Assembly (NCBI GenBank): GCA_024803745.1
Contig: JANJXV010000010.1
Location: forward strand, 30,587,525-30,651,524
Direction: 5' to 3'
Length of the DNA: 64,000 nucleotides
DNA from: Megascapheus bottae
Lineage: Eukaryota > Chordata > Mammalia > Rodentia > Geomyidae
The notes beneath the pieces are model-generated. The model made no database searches and was not told where the DNA came from. It worked only from the letters and a program-made list of their open reading frames with translations. The position numbers were made by a program, and so were the translations under genes. Of this stretch, positions 12,636 through 56,701 are shown one piece after another (position 1 is the first letter of the stretch; each line of letters begins with the position of its first letter).

Positions 12636-13455
12636 TTTAAAGATGTGGGCTTAAGAAATGTGTTGTTGGCTCAGAGATATTTTTCTTCAAGAACCAATCA
12701 TTAAATTATGAGTTTTATAAGTAGATTAAATACAGAAACAAATGCATTCTAACATCATCTCATATTGTTGAAAAATCCTTTCATCCATCATGAGAGAGGC
12801 AAACAAATCATCAGGAGCAGTTTTATGAGCACTATTTATGAGTACTAGTTAAACAGAAAATATAAAAAAACTGGCATGGTCTCCTGACACACCTGCCAGA
12901 ATTATTGGGAAAAGATGCCTAGAGCCAAGCCACAATTACTGCCTCCAATTATACTATAAAAAATCTTACTCTAGTTTAGACAGGTGATAAGCTGAAATAC
13001 TCTTACAAGTTGTTTGGCAAAAAAAATCCAGTTCATAGCAGAGAATCATATACTGTGCTCCCTTGCCCAGCGGAAAAGAGAACCGCTCTATCCTTTCATA
13101 TCTAGGCAGAAATAGTGGACATATTTTCAATCGCTCTCCTAAAAGTTAAAATGCTTTTGAGCCGGTAAGAATGTGTGGTAAACCCACAGATTCTGTCTAC
13201 AAGAAAACAGCACTAAACGACAGTTGAGAGGGAAAATGGGGATGAGAGATAAAAATGTATGTCCTGGCAAAAGGGTACAGTCCATTCCTCTTAGTGCTAT
13301 AAGGATATTCAAGCCCAGAGATCTTCCCATTTTTTTTTAGGAAAAGTCATATTACAAATGTTCATAAAAAATGCTTCAACTTTCAAATTCAGGAAAAGAA
13401 TTTGAGAGGAAACAAATGAAACCAAAATAAACTGCCCTTCAGATCCATGCTATCC

Positions 13456-13457
<2 letters not shown>

Positions 13458-13553
<96 letters not shown>

Positions 13554-13560
13554 TATATAT
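13458..13560. repeat. Compound (TA)n-(GA)n-(TA)n microsatellite
   Basis: About 42 bp of TA, 44 bp of AG, then a short TA run flanked by ACATAT on both sides. Confidence 0.95.
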
Positions 13561-13720
13561 TCTATGGATTGACATTTCTAGTATAATCCATTCCTTCCTT
13601 AATTCAAAAATAGTTTCTGAGCATCTGTTGAATAGAAAACACTTGTGCTAAAGGATTAAATTTCCCTAGCAATTCATCAATTTATAAGGCAAAGTTCCTT
13701 ACCTCAAAAATCTTACACGC

Positions 13721-13790
13721 AGCTAAAGATGTGGCTCAGTGGCAAAGCGATTGCCTAAGCATGCACAAGACCCAGCATCTGATCCCCAGC
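13721..13790 (+). mobile_element. ID-like SINE monomer with (CA)n tail
   Basis: AGATGTGGCTCAGTGGCAAA ... box B TCTGATCCCCAGCAAC is the classical rodent ID core. The tail has become (AC)n at 13792-13834. Confidence 0.75.
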
Positions 13791-13835
<45 letters not shown>

Positions 13836-16339
13836 TTTATACTGCAGTATAAGATGGAAATAATGTCCAAATAATTCTAATAATTTATTATAATACTGTG
13901 ATACATAAGAAAGCCCTATTTTTAAAAATTGCCAACAATGGGGCTCAGAGATAGCTTTGACCAAGATGTATGTTTAAATCAAGCTCAAAAAGACAACTGT
14001 TAACTTTTGTATTGCCTGTCTGTGACTCTGCACAACAAGTCACCCCAAATTTAATAATGGAAAATAACAATTTCTTTAACTCACAATTATGTCAGCAATT
14101 GTGGCTGGGTCCAGCTCTGGTCTGGGAATTGCTCCTACATCCACAAAACTTCTGGGTAAAGATAGCTGGGAGCTACCAGTCTCACCTTTGAGCAATTTGT
14201 CCACGTGACCTCTTGTTCTTCTGCACACCAGCTAAATTTGTTCGCATGGCAGCTGGACAAGCTACCAGATAAATGAATGGAAACATGCAATGCTTTCCTT
14301 GCTAATGTCTACACTTGGAATTGGCACACTGTAACTTTCTCAGATATGAGTGGACCAAAGCCTGTTTCCAGCCAGCTTCCATTCCAGGAGAACAGAAATG
14401 GTGTCAACCTCCAAAAGGGATGTCACAAGGCATAAGGTGTGGTTCCAGGGAGAGGAGCCAGTAGGCCAGCTATCATAAAATAAAGCATGGCATGTGCTGA
14501 AGATGAAGAGAATGGATTTGGGAAGCTCCATGTTGTTTGGTATGAGAGCAGCAGAGAAGGGGAAGGGGTTATGGAGAGAGAGCAGGATCCGTGTGGGTGA
14601 AAGAAGCCAGAACTCAAAGGGCATGCCATGTATTCAGCCCCGTGACAGAAAGATTTCTTCAAAAAGCTTTCTCCCTGTCTACTGGCAAAAGAGTAAATAC
14701 AATGCAGTCACAAGATAAATGCTGTGCAAGATTAAGTATAGGCATCCTAAATGAAATGTTCTTGAGGCTGCTGACCACTTTGAAGAATCAGAGAAGGCAT
14801 CATAAAGAAGGTAGAATTCAAGGTGCAGGTCAGGCAGAGATACAGAAGTGAGTCAAAAGGAGCACACTGGCCCAAGTGCAGGAACAAGAAATCCCCAAAC
14901 ATACAGACTACCACAGTGGAAATCATAGTTGGCTATGGGGAGGGCAGCATTTCTCAAGCTCTTAAATTCCAGTGGGCTATCATCCCAAGTTCTCTCACTC
15001 TCTGATGCTTCATGACACTGAGGCTGACATCCACTATTGTAAACTCTTTAGTAGAGTGACCAAGACTGTAGCTGAGATGGTAAGACTTAGAAGCTAGGGA
15101 TCCTCAAATGCTAACCTAAGTAACACTAGCAAATAAGGGTACATTTTCAGTCATTGCTCTGACAGAAATGGATTAGACAAAGCTAGGAAAAGCTAATAGA
15201 TGAAAACAATCCCCTAGCTCCTTGCTGTGGTAGGCATAACTAACACATCAGAGAACTTTTCCCCTTACTATTTGAAGCTCAGGGCATACCCCAGAGGCTT
15301 CCCAGCCTAGTGCTGTAATAAGGACAATTTTTTTAAATTGATTTTTAATTGCTGCCCTTGAGCTAGAACAGGCAACAATTAATAAAGTGAGACATCATTT
15401 AGGAGTGTAACAGAGCCAACGTGGAATGAATGGAGCTTCAAAAGCAATAAAATACCTAGGAATTATCTCAACCAAAGAAGTGAAGGACATCTGTGGTGAA
15501 AACTTTAATAACCTGAAAATAAGTTCAAGCAGGACTGAGAAAGAGGAAAAGCTTCCCATGCTCCTAGATTGGGACGATTAACATTGTGAAAATGGCAGTC
15601 CTGCCAAAGGCTATCTACAAATTCAATGCAATATCCATCAATACCCCAACATATTTCTTTAATGAAATAGAGGGAGCAATCCAAAAATTCATATGGAATA
15701 ATAAAAGACCCCCAATAGTAAAACACAATCCTTAGCAAAAAGAACAGCGCTGAAGGAATATAAATACTTAAAACTCTATTACAACAGTAATAAAATAGCT
15801 TGGTATTGGCACAAGAACAGGCCTGAAGACCAATGGAATAGAAATGAAGACCCAGAAATGTACCCGTAGATGTATGGCCACCTAATCTTAGATAAGGGAT
15901 CCAAAAAAATTAGGATGAAAGAAAGACAGCCTCTTCATCAAATAGTGCCGGCAGAATTGGTTAAAAACCTATAGCAAACTAAAGTTAGATCCTTATATAT
16001 TATCCTGCACCAGACCCAATTCAAAATGGATAAAAGCCCTTGAGGTAAAAGGAGATATCCTGAAAACATTACAGGAAGGAATAAAAGAAACACTAGGTCT
16101 CCATGGCACAGGAGAACTTTTTGACTCTTTCTTAATAAAAAAAAAAAAACCAGAAAACACAAGAAATCCAAGAAAGGTTGGACAAATGGGACTACATTGA
16201 ACTACAGAGCTTCTGAATAGCAAAAGACATAGTTGGCAAGATAAATAGAAAGCCCACGGAGTGGAAGGAGATCTTCACTAGCCATACAACAGCCTCATAT
16301 TTAAAATATACTTAGAACTCAAAACATTAAACACCCCAA

Positions 16340-16600
16340 AAGCCAGGTGTGATGGCCCAGGCCTGTAATTCTAGCAACTCAGGAAGCTGAGATCTGAGTA
16401 TTGCAGTTCAAAGCCAGTCCAGTACTAAAGTTGGTGAGATTCTTATTTCCAATTAACCATTAGAAAACTGGAAGTGACACTGTGGCTCAAAGGGAAGGGT
16501 GGTAGCCTTGAGCTGAAAGCTCAGGGATAGTGTCCAGACCCAGAGTTCAGGCCCCACAACTGACATAAATAAATAAGTAAATAAACAAACAAGATAAATA
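16340..16600 (+). mobile_element. Dimeric SINE in LINE-1
   Basis: Both halves are present, with a (TAAA)n-type tail. Confidence 0.85.
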
Positions 16601-16717
16601 AATAAATAAGAAAAACCTCAAAGAAAAAAATCACCCATTAATAAGTGGACTACGATGTAAAGAGGGACTTCTCTGAAGAGGAAATAACAATGGCCAATAG
16701 ACACATGAAAACATGCT

Positions 16718-16950
16718 CACCAGGCATGGTGGCTCATGCCTGTAATCCTAACTATTCAGGAGGCTGAGATCTGAGGATCAAGGTTCAAAGCCAACCCGGC
16801 ACAAAAGGACCTGAAACACTTATCTACAATTAACCTCTAGAAAATGGGAAGCAGGGCTTGGCTCAAGGGGTAGGGTGGTAGCCCTGAACTGAAGGCCTCA
16901 GGGACAGTGCCCAGACAGAGTTCAAACCCCATGACTCACAAAAAAAAGAC
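16718..16950 (+). mobile_element. Dimeric SINE in LINE-1
   Basis: GGCATGGTGGCTCATGCCTG ... GGTAGGGTGGTAGCC ... poly(A). Confidence 0.87.
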
Positions 16951-17959
16951 ATGCTCCATATCTCTGGCCATGAAAGAAATGCAAATCAAAACAACACTGA
17001 GCTTCTACTTCATGCCAGTTAGAATGACCATTATCAAAAAATCTAATAACAACATGCTGGTGCAGATGAGCCAAAAGGGAACATTACTACATGGTTCGTA
17101 GGAGTATAAACGTGATCAATCACTCCAGAAAGCAGTATGGTAGTTTCTCAAAAGACTAAACATAGAACTCCCCTATGACCCAGCAATCCCACTTTGGGCA
17201 TTTACCCAAATGTCCACAGACAAGGCCATGCTAAAATTACCGGCACAAACATGGCCGTTGCAGCACTATTTGCCATAGCTAAGAACCAACCCAAATGCCT
17301 AGCAGCAGATGAATGAATCAAGAAAATGGGGTATAATGCACACTGGAATTCTATACTTCCACCAGAAATAAGACATTGCCCTATTCATAAGAAAATGGAA
17401 AGACTTGGAAAAAATCGTTGTAAGTGAAGTAAGCCAGACCCAAAGAAACATAGACTCCAAGGTTTCCCTAATTCGTAATAAATGAGTCTAGAATAGTCCT
17501 AGAAGAGTATCATAATAGCTCAATAGCTATGTGTATAAGACCATATAATATGATTATCACCAAAGGTGGAAACAAGAGTATCTTCTTTGTTGTTGCTTAA
17601 TGTACTGTGTGAAGCTATTTCTTTTTTCTTTCTCTTTTTTCCCTTTGGCTTATCTCCTGTGTCAATGTATTTGATTTTCTGGTGTGTTGTATATATGTTT
17701 ATCTGAATTCGGGATGGGAGGGGAATCAAGAAAATGGAGAGACAAAGGACAAAAGGTGAACCAATGCAACAGCCATACTCCCTAGACAATATGTTAGAAA
17801 TTGACTTTACAACTTGAGGGGAGAGCCGATGGGGAAGGGAAGTGGGAGAAAAAAGAGAGTGGGGCTAATAATATTTGATAAGAAATGTATTTATTACCTT
17901 ACATATGTAACTATAAGCCCTCTGTACATCTCTTTGACACTAAAATAATTTTTAATCAA

Positions 17960-18330
17960 AATTATATCTCATCCCAGTCAGAATGGCTATTGACAAGAAA
18001 ATGACAGATATTGGTGAGGATATAAAGGATCGGGTGGGGAATCCTTATATCCAATGGATGGAAATATAGAGGTGAACGCACTATGGAAATCATTATGAAG
18101 GTACTTCAAAGTATGAAAGCAAAGCTGCCTAATAATCCTACTATAAGACTCCTGGAAATATATCCTAATGAATATAAGTCAGCATACACAAGAGATACTT
18201 GTACATTTGTGTTTATGACAGCACCATTCAGTTGGCGAAACCATGGATGCTGCTTAGCTTTCCATCAAAAAGGTCAGAGTCTGGATCTCTGTCAACTGGG
18301 AATTATGCAAACCAAGATACAGTGACATTT
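17960..18330 (+). mobile_element. Older LINE-1 fragment, sense
   Basis: The ORF2 C-terminal order (CCCAGTCAGAATGGCTATT, CTGCCTAATAATCCTACTA, GACAGCACCATTC) is visible in degraded form. Confidence 0.65.
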
Positions 18331-18359
18331 ATGTATGTGACTTAGAATGTTTGTATTTA

Positions 18360-19190
18360 TAAGGTCTTACTGGGCACAGGCTGTAACTCTGGACTCATTT
18401 GTTGCAGAAACATTTTTGTTTTGTTCCAATATGTGTTTTTGTCTCCATTGTCAAAAAGATATATCAAATAGACATATGTGTAAGGGTTCATTTCTGGATT
18501 TCGTGGATTCTGGATTTTCTAGTCTTTTTTTATGCCAGTATCAAACTGTATTTTGTTGTTGTTGTTGTTACTAAAATGTATAGTTTAAGTTTGAAGTCTT
18601 GAATTGTGATACCTTCAGCATTGTTTTTCGGTTAAAGATTACTTTGGCTATTCAGAGACTTTTTACATCCATCTGAATTTTGAATTGGTTTCTCTATCTC
18701 TGAAAAAAATGGTATTGGGATTTCATGGGTACTGCATTGTTACCTATAAAGGTAGCCATTTTCTTTTTTTTTTTTTTTGCCAGTCCTGGGCTTGAGCTCA
18801 GGGCCTGAGCATTGTCCTTGGACTTTCTCAAGGCTACAGCTCTATCACTTGAGCCTCAGCACCACTTCTGGCTTTTTTCTCTGTATGTGGTACCGAGGAA
18901 TCGAACCCGGGTCTTCATGCATGCTAGGCAAGCACTTTAACCACTAGGCCAAACTCCCGGCCCCAAAGGTAGCCATTTTCATGACATTAATTCTGCCAAT
19001 CCACGAACATGGGAAGTCTTTCCACTCCAGTATTCTTCTCCAACTTCTTTCTTCAAAATTTTACACTTTTCATTATATAGGTTCTTTACCTCTTTGGTTA
19101 TGTTTATTTCAAGGTATTTCTTCAAGATATTGAAAATTACATTGTTCTGTTAATTTCCCTCTCCATTTGCTTTTTTTGTCAGCAGGTGGC
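18360..19190 (-). mobile_element. LINE-1 fragment in inverted orientation
   Basis: The text reads as LINE-1 ORF2 only on the minus strand (for example the reverse complements of ATTCTGCCAATCCACGAACA and TTCAAGGTATTTCTT). A SINE is inserted at 18764-18964. It is followed directly by a sense LINE-1 end. Confidence 0.7.
18764..18964 (-). mobile_element. tRNA(ID)-headed SINE in LINE-1
   Basis: Full element on the minus strand with poly(T) at left. The 16-bp target duplication AAAGGTAGCCATTTTC is at 18748-18763 and 18965-18980. Confidence 0.93.
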
Positions 19191-19239
19191 TTTAGATATA
19201 GGTCCTCTAAACATAGGATCTATGTACTGATAAAACTAT

Positions 19240-19970
19240 ATGGATAACCACTACTTGGCATTTACCCAACCATCCAGAAACAAGGACATACTAAACCCAC
19301 TAGCACAACATTGTTCATTGCAGCACTATTCACCATAGCAAAGATATGGAACCAACCTAGATGTCCCTCAGTTGATGAGTGGATCAACAAGTTGTGGTAT
19401 TTGTACACAATGGAATTCTATGCTGCTGTCAGAAAGAATGACATCGCCCCATTTGTTAGGAAATGGAAAGACTTAGAAAAAATCATATTAAGTGAAGTAA
19501 GCCAGACTCAAAGGAACTTAGGCTCAATGGTTTCCCTCATTCGTCATAATCAGTAGAAACCTTGGGCTCTACTAGCAGAGATTTGCAATAGAGCAAAATC
19601 TTGATACATAAGGACATATAATGTGAAGCTAATTGAAAGGACCTCCAGGATATTGAAACAAAGCCATATAATGAATGATTGTTGTCCTTAATGTACTATG
19701 TTGTCTCTCATCTCCTTTGCTGTCCCTTGGTTATCTCATATTGGTATAGTATCTCACTTTGTTATCTGATATATTGAATTTATTTGTATTTGGATATTTG
19801 AAATTTGATAGGGAAGGGGGGAAAACCAAGACGGGTGGGGGGTGTGGGGGGGAGGGAAACGGGTACCAAGACATGTGAAAGGGTATCAATGTATGTGAAT
19901 TAATGTACCTTCTATCTGGCAAACATCATGTAACCCTTTTACTAATTACAATAAAAAAAAAGACATTGAA
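19240..19970 (+). mobile_element. LINE-1 3' end
   Basis: ORF2 C-terminal text (CTAGATGTCCCTCAGTTGA, ACAATGGAATTCTATGCTGC) and full 3' UTR ending AATTACAATAAAAAAAA. It is almost the same sequence as the copy at 28204-28518. Confidence 0.9.
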
Positions 19971-19974
19971 AAAA

Positions 19975-20078
19975 AAAAAACATGAGAAAGGGTATCAATG
20001 TTTGTGAAATAATACCCCTTCTATCTGTGAATATAATGTAACCCTTCTATTAATTACAATAAAAATATATGAAAAAAA
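19975..20078 (+). mobile_element. Second, very short LINE-1 3' tail
   Basis: It repeats CATGAGAAAGGGTATCAATG to ATTAATTACAATAAAAATA just after the poly(A) of the preceding LINE-1. Confidence 0.75.
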
Positions 20079-20144
20079 CTATATGGATAAATGTAAAATC
20101 CCTGAGCTAACATCAGCAAAGAATATTGACCTAATTTACATGAG

Positions 20145-20337
20145 TTTTTTTTTTGTCAGTCCTGGGCTTGAGCTCAGGGCCTGAGCCCTGTCCTTTGACT
20201 TTCTCAAGGCTAGAGCTCTACCACTTGAGCCTCAGCATCACTTCCAGCTTTTTTCTATGTATGTGGTACCGAGGAATCGAACCCGGGTCTTCGTGTATGC
20301 TAGGCAAGCACTCTACCACTAGGCCAAACTCCAGGCC
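20145..20337 (-). mobile_element. tRNA(ID)-headed SINE
   Basis: Full element on the minus strand; target duplication TACATGAG at 20137-20144 and 20338-20345. Confidence 0.93.
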
Positions 20338-22554
20338 TACATGAGATTTGAAAACGACATTCACAGGTAAATTCATTCTTGTGCTCTGAGTTTTGAAGTA
20401 ACACACAAAATAATTTTTAGCTACTCACATAGGAAATTTCAAGTAAGTATTTCACAGAATGCAAACCAAATGTACTTTTTCAGCAGATCATCAGAGGCTG
20501 AGAAGAAACTTAGGAATCAGGTCTATTTTATTGGAGTAGTTGGTCATTTACTGAGATCTAACTTTTCAACCTAATGTGTATGTAATCTACAACTTTTATA
20601 CCTCATCTTCTTTTTGAAGTATTCCTTTGTATTACATTACCGCTCATCAAAAATATTTTCACACGTTTACTTCTTACTTCTTAATTGATTTTTAAATCAT
20701 CAAAATACTCATGAAAACAATAGTCATAGAAGGGGAATCATTCAGTTTCTTGTGTTTGTGTTTTAAAGAAGTCATAGTATCATTAAAGTCAGTTTAGATA
20801 GGTGCAACAAATAAAGTAAAGCAGATATTGACATGAGACACAAACTGTCTCCAAAATACTTCTCCCACAAACCCAATCCACTACATTACACATTCTCCAC
20901 CTTAAGGAGGGTTTTCTGCATGGTTTGCTCTAATGAGCCATTCCCAGCATCAGGCACAAAGATTATATCCAGTTTATTAGGCTAACATATTTTAGACTAA
21001 CAGATCAAATAAATTACTTAGTAAGGCAGTGTCCTTTTATGCTCAGATGATAATTATGGCCTCTATAGCACGGGGATTTGTTTTTATTTTTACACAGTGT
21101 AAAAGAATGGAGCTGCATAACCTGGAAGAAAGTATAATTCATGAGAAAATAACTTTCTGTGGGTTGTATGAGGCTAAGAGGGCTGGCTCATGAAGGGCAG
21201 AGGGTACAAGGACTATTAATGATGCAAGGACCACCTTCACACCTTGCCAGAGGCACTCATTCTGAAGAAAGTATTCGATGGTAGGAATGGAGCCCATTCA
21301 GAAATGGTGACCATTAATTCAAAAATTCTTGTGAATAATAAGGAATACATTTTGAAACTATGATAACCTAACATATCATTTGTTTGGGGCCATATGCTTA
21401 GCAAAACCACCTGTTCCTTTCCGACCCTGAGCTTACAGAAGAATTACAGTGTGGTCTCTAGGAAAGTTGATCTCAAGCCTTAGAAATCCTGATAAGCTAC
21501 TCTCTCAGCAGTTAACTTCCACAGGAATGCCCTCTGGCAGACTAGAAGACTGATTCATCTGAAAGTATTCTAGGTTCATTCAAGTTCAATCTCTCATGTG
21601 TAGATGGGCAAGTTATTATGTAAATGAACATTCATAGTATAATTATTCATATCATTTTTCAAAAGTTAAAGTTTATTTTTTGAAATAGACATTGATTTCT
21701 TTTTGCTGCTAAGATACTTTAAAGTCTTATACACATGCAAAAGTATGGATTGGAGTTTGGATAATTATTGTGCAGTCTGGGCGCTCCTAATAAATTCAGA
21801 TAATTTTGAATGCAATTTATTTTCAAGCAGTTGATGTTAATTTGTCATACCTCCTTGGGGGAGATTAGGCTGGGTACTTCACAATGCCCCCCAAATATCC
21901 TTCAAAATAGTATTTAGCCAACGGTCTGGAGTCTTTTTCCTTCACACAGATTTTCAGTATGTGACTTGAACATCCGTAACACGAAATGTCTTTCCAGATG
22001 TATGTATCAAGTTGAATAGTCAAAATAGTCAGTGGTGACAGTTACTCAATCAGCTTAAATATAATCTCACTAATTGTCCAGACTAGAAACAAGCATAATG
22101 ATTGACACACAAATCCTATAAATATCCTATGACTAAAGGGATCTGTGTATGACTAATTAGTAAGCTGCTTACTATAAAGATAAGTGAATTATGACCTCCT
22201 ATTAAGGACTGTCTTCCCAAAACATTGTGGCTTGGGTAAATCTGATTGGCAAAGATAGTGAACAAAAAATAGCTTAAGTCTTCAATATGGTACATCATCT
22301 AGTGGGAGCAGGGCACATAGGGATAAGGCATTCAAAATATTTGCAAGTTTGATTTCCTCATAATCAGACTTCTGAAGGCAATTCCAGAAATGATTAGAGC
22401 ATCAACAACTGAACTAGGCAATAGTAAGTCCAGTGTGACTGCTGCCAAGAGCTATGTTTATTTGAAGGCATGAAAAACTGACATGCTAATTTTCATGTTT
22501 CTATAACTGGGCTCATACTTTCATGATCAGCATACGTGATATTTTTTAAATGCA

Positions 22555-22859
22555 TTTAATAGAAATGACCTAAACCCTTATTCTAATGTTAAATCCACAC
22601 GATGTCATTGCTTCCCATCTTTACAACCCAAGATTAATCTTGCAACTCTCCTCAATCATCTCCAGTGCTTACATTCAATAACTTAATAAATACATATTTC
22701 AAACACTAACACTGTTCACACAGCTTTAAGCATTCTCAGTAATATTTCACAGGTTTCAGAATGAAGGGACTTGTCCCTTAAAGAACTGCAAGGCCTCAAA
22801 GAAAATTGTGCTTTAGGCAGTAGACTATGGTGCATGGCTGCTGGAAAAACTAATGGAGC

Positions 22860-22930
<71 letters not shown>

Positions 22931-22962
22931 CCTCCCTCCCTCTCTGGCACATCACACACACA

Positions 22963-23009
<47 letters not shown>

Positions 23010-23130
23010 CCCATTATCACTAAACAATTTGTCTCCAATTTCAAAAGTCAAAATGGTAGTTCACATTCATGTGGAATAGTTCTAGGATGCACAGAGTAAA
23101 GCTGTTCTTCAAAAATCTGTCAACTTTCCG
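22555..23130 (-). other. Asah2: Probable 3' UTR of Asah2 upstream copy, with candidate poly(A) signals
   Basis: Sequence just downstream of the stop. On the minus strand an ATTAAA lies at 22560-22555 and an AATAAA slightly further on at 22462-22457; either could end the transcript. The segment contains the compound (GA)n/(GT)n tract at 22861-23008. The end point is a guess from hexamers only. Confidence 0.3.
22861..23008. repeat. Compound (TC)n/(CCCT)n/(AC)n microsatellite
   Basis: A pyrimidine run to about 22945, then CACATC and a long AC run. It lies 123-270 bases past the Asah2 stop, so it is probably transcribed as (GU)n then (GA)n. Confidence 0.95.
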
Positions 23131-53986
<30,856 letters not shown>

Positions 53987-54178
53987 CTGTAAAAGAGCAG
54001 AGGTTCCCAAATTAATCAAGACAAGAGGAGAACCCAGAGCTAGCATTTTCTCCATTAGAATGAAGTAGTTTGGAAGTTATGCACCCTAGATTTAGATCCT
54101 TTCATTGTTTATGACTAAAAATTAAAGTATTGACATAAAGAACTGAAGAAAACTAATGACTTACTTAAAAATACAAAA

Positions 54179-54415
54179 TTGCTGGGTGATCGTGGCTCAC
54201 ACCTGTAACCCTCACTACTCAGGAAGTTGAGATCTGAGGATCATAGTTCAAAGCCAGCACTACCTGAAAGTCTGTGAGACTCTTATTTCCAATTAACCAC
54301 TAAGACGCTGAAAGTGGAGGCATGGCTCAAGTGGTAGAACATCAATCTTGAGAGAAAAAGCCAAGCAAGAATGCAAGTCTCTGAGTTCAAGCTCCAGTAT
54401 CAGCACAAACAAAAA
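54179..54415 (+). mobile_element. Dimeric SINE
   Basis: TCGTGGCTCACACCTGTAAC left half; CATGGCTCAAGTGGTAGAAC right half. Confidence 0.82.
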
Positions 54416-54941
54416 CCATGATCACCTTCATATAAGCTTTTAACAAATGTCAAAAGCAATCAATTGCCATATGATATAATCGAATAATTGTAGACTTTGG
54501 TCTTCAAGACAGGCACAAAGACAGTAACTATTCTAATTAATCCAATACAATCCAATAGAAATTTGCTGAGCCTCGGCATTTTTACATGCAGAGAATACAT
54601 GGAGGCTTACTTGCAGACTGCCATAAAAGACAGAGATGTAAACAAATGGCCTTAATATGGTGTGACAAATGGAAGAAAGAAATATACAGGAAACATTTGG
54701 AGACTACAGATGACTGACTATTCATTCTCAAGGATAATGGGGAGGAGAGGGGTAAGCAGTCAGGTTAGTGCAGAGAGATATAGAAGAGTACATGCAAAAG
54801 TCAATATGTTCTTATGCACAGTAATACCTGGTTCAAGTAGAGAGCCACACTAACCCCTACCTGTCACTTCATTTGAACTTCAGAGGCCTAATAGGCTGCC
54901 TTATACTCATCTTTATAGGAGACTCTTTGGTATATAAGAAA

Positions 54942-54944
<3 letters not shown>

Positions 54945-54994
<50 letters not shown>
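54945..54994. repeat. (GT)n microsatellite
   Basis: About 25 GT units. Confidence 0.95.
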
Positions 54995-54996
<2 letters not shown>

Positions 54997-55029
54997 ACTT
55001 GTTCTTTTATTTTTAAAAGCTCAACATAA

Positions 55030-55179
55030 GGGACTGGGATTTTGGCCTAATTGTGGAGTGCTTGCCTAGTATGCACGAAGACCTGGGTTTAATGCCTCAG
55101 AACCACATATGTAGAAAAAGCCAGAAATGGTGGCTCAAGTAGTAGAGTTCAAGCCCCAGGACTGGCACAAAAAAAAACA
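55030..55179 (+). mobile_element. tRNA(ID)-headed SINE, internally deleted
   Basis: The head and tail are present but about 45 bp of the right half is missing between GTAGAG and TTCAAGCC. Confidence 0.85.
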
Positions 55180-56701
55180 ACTTAAAACCTCAAAATAAAT
55201 TCTAATCAACTACTGACTACTTGGGTGGAATTTGCTGTTTGGAAGTTATACTCTATTAAATTTGGAAGAAAATGTGGCAATGGCCAAAATAGGCTCATGA
55301 TTCCTCAAGCAACATATTTCAGTCTGAACTTACCATATGAGCTCAGCCAGGTTCACCCTATTACATCCCTCGCTCGCATCAAAAGAAACTCACAGAACAG
55401 TTCACTCATCATAATTATTTAGGGTCTATTGGGCAAGGAACTGTAAATATAGGATTTTACTCTCATGAAAGCCTTTGAGTCAGATATTATTCTTATCCTG
55501 ATTTTACAACTGAGAAAACTCTCATCATGATGAAGTAACTTGACCAAGGTCAAATAGTCATAAGTTTCAAGGCATTGAACCCAGATTTGTCAGGTTACAT
55601 AGAGCTCATATCCAGTATGGTATACTGACTCTGCCCCTTCTTTTCCTATAAGTTGACTCATTTAACACAAATTCAGTTGACCTTGACTCTGAGCCAGGCA
55701 ATAGGACCACAAAGATGAATGAGGCATCACGCTGCCCTTGAGAAGTACTTCAGGATGGATGGGACATTTGAGTGGTTCTCAAATGTTCCATAAGAACTTG
55801 CAAAGAACTTAGTGACAAGGAAGAGGCATTCCTGCAGAGGAAGTAACTCCTGCAAAAGCTGGACATCTTCAGAGGATGAGTAGACAGGCAGGGTGGCTGA
55901 GAGCACAGTGGAGATGAGCGGTGAACAGCAGCTGTGGCTACATGTTCACTCAACATGAATTTATGGGTTTAGTAATATCCTGTTAGACCCCAAGGAACAC
56001 AGAATCTGGTGTTTCCTATGCCACCAAGGATGTTCCAATTATCCACACTGGTATCTGTGGAGAATGCAAATGTTAAGAATTTGAGCTTGCTAATTAAAAC
56101 ACAGTCTTGACTTCTTATTTAATTCATCCACTTTAAAACTTTGAAAAATCAAACTTTTTCTCTACAGAACTGAGAAAAATAAACATTCAATAAAGCTATT
56201 TGAATTGCAATTAGAAGACTGTGGTGCTAAAACATCGAACAGGATACAACAGCTAAAGTATGATGGGAGTAGGGGATCTTTGTAAAGATATGCTGAGAGG
56301 TGATCATTGTCACTTAAAAAGACCAAGTTTACAATGTGTCTGCTAAAATAAATATTCTTAAGCAAAATCAGAAGGGAAGAAAATCTTAATGTTAGAAGAA
56401 GTTTTAACATAAGCATGAAAAGCTACTTTCCTGATCATAACCTTTCTTACATAATAATGATACCACACTCAGACAAAATAGTCCACTGGATTCTCTACTG
56501 GAGTCATATAACTTAATTAGAGGACTTAGGAAATCAGATGAGGGGAATCTTACACTAGCTCATTGAAAAGCTAATTAAAGTGCCAGTTCTCTTGTCCTGA
56601 GCCTGAAAACTAACATTTCAACTATGCTTTGTGAATCAGTAAGCAGTTTATTAATGAGGAAGATTATACTTCTATGTTTTGCCTGGGTAAGTCAGATATA
56701 T

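Larger units (their letters stand above)
15400..17955 (+). mobile_element. LINE-1 ORF2 3' part and 3' UTR, interrupted by two SINEs
   Basis: ORF2-like text (CAATGCAATATCCATCAA, ATATGGAATAATAAAAGACC, GACCCAGCAATCCCAC) runs in the sense direction with many stops. It is split by dimeric SINEs at 16340-16600 and 16718-16950 and ends in a G-rich 3' UTR. Confidence 0.85.
6646..22456. other. Spacer between the two Asah2 copies
   Basis: About 16 kb without a recognisable coding exon. It must contain the promoter of the downstream copy, but no TATA box, CpG island or factor site could be assigned by eye. It holds LINE-1 ends (12355-12635, 15400-20075), SINEs, microsatellites and a GC-richer unique segment at 8330-8600. 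The reading frame at 10572-10793 resembles no known protein. Confidence 0.6.
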
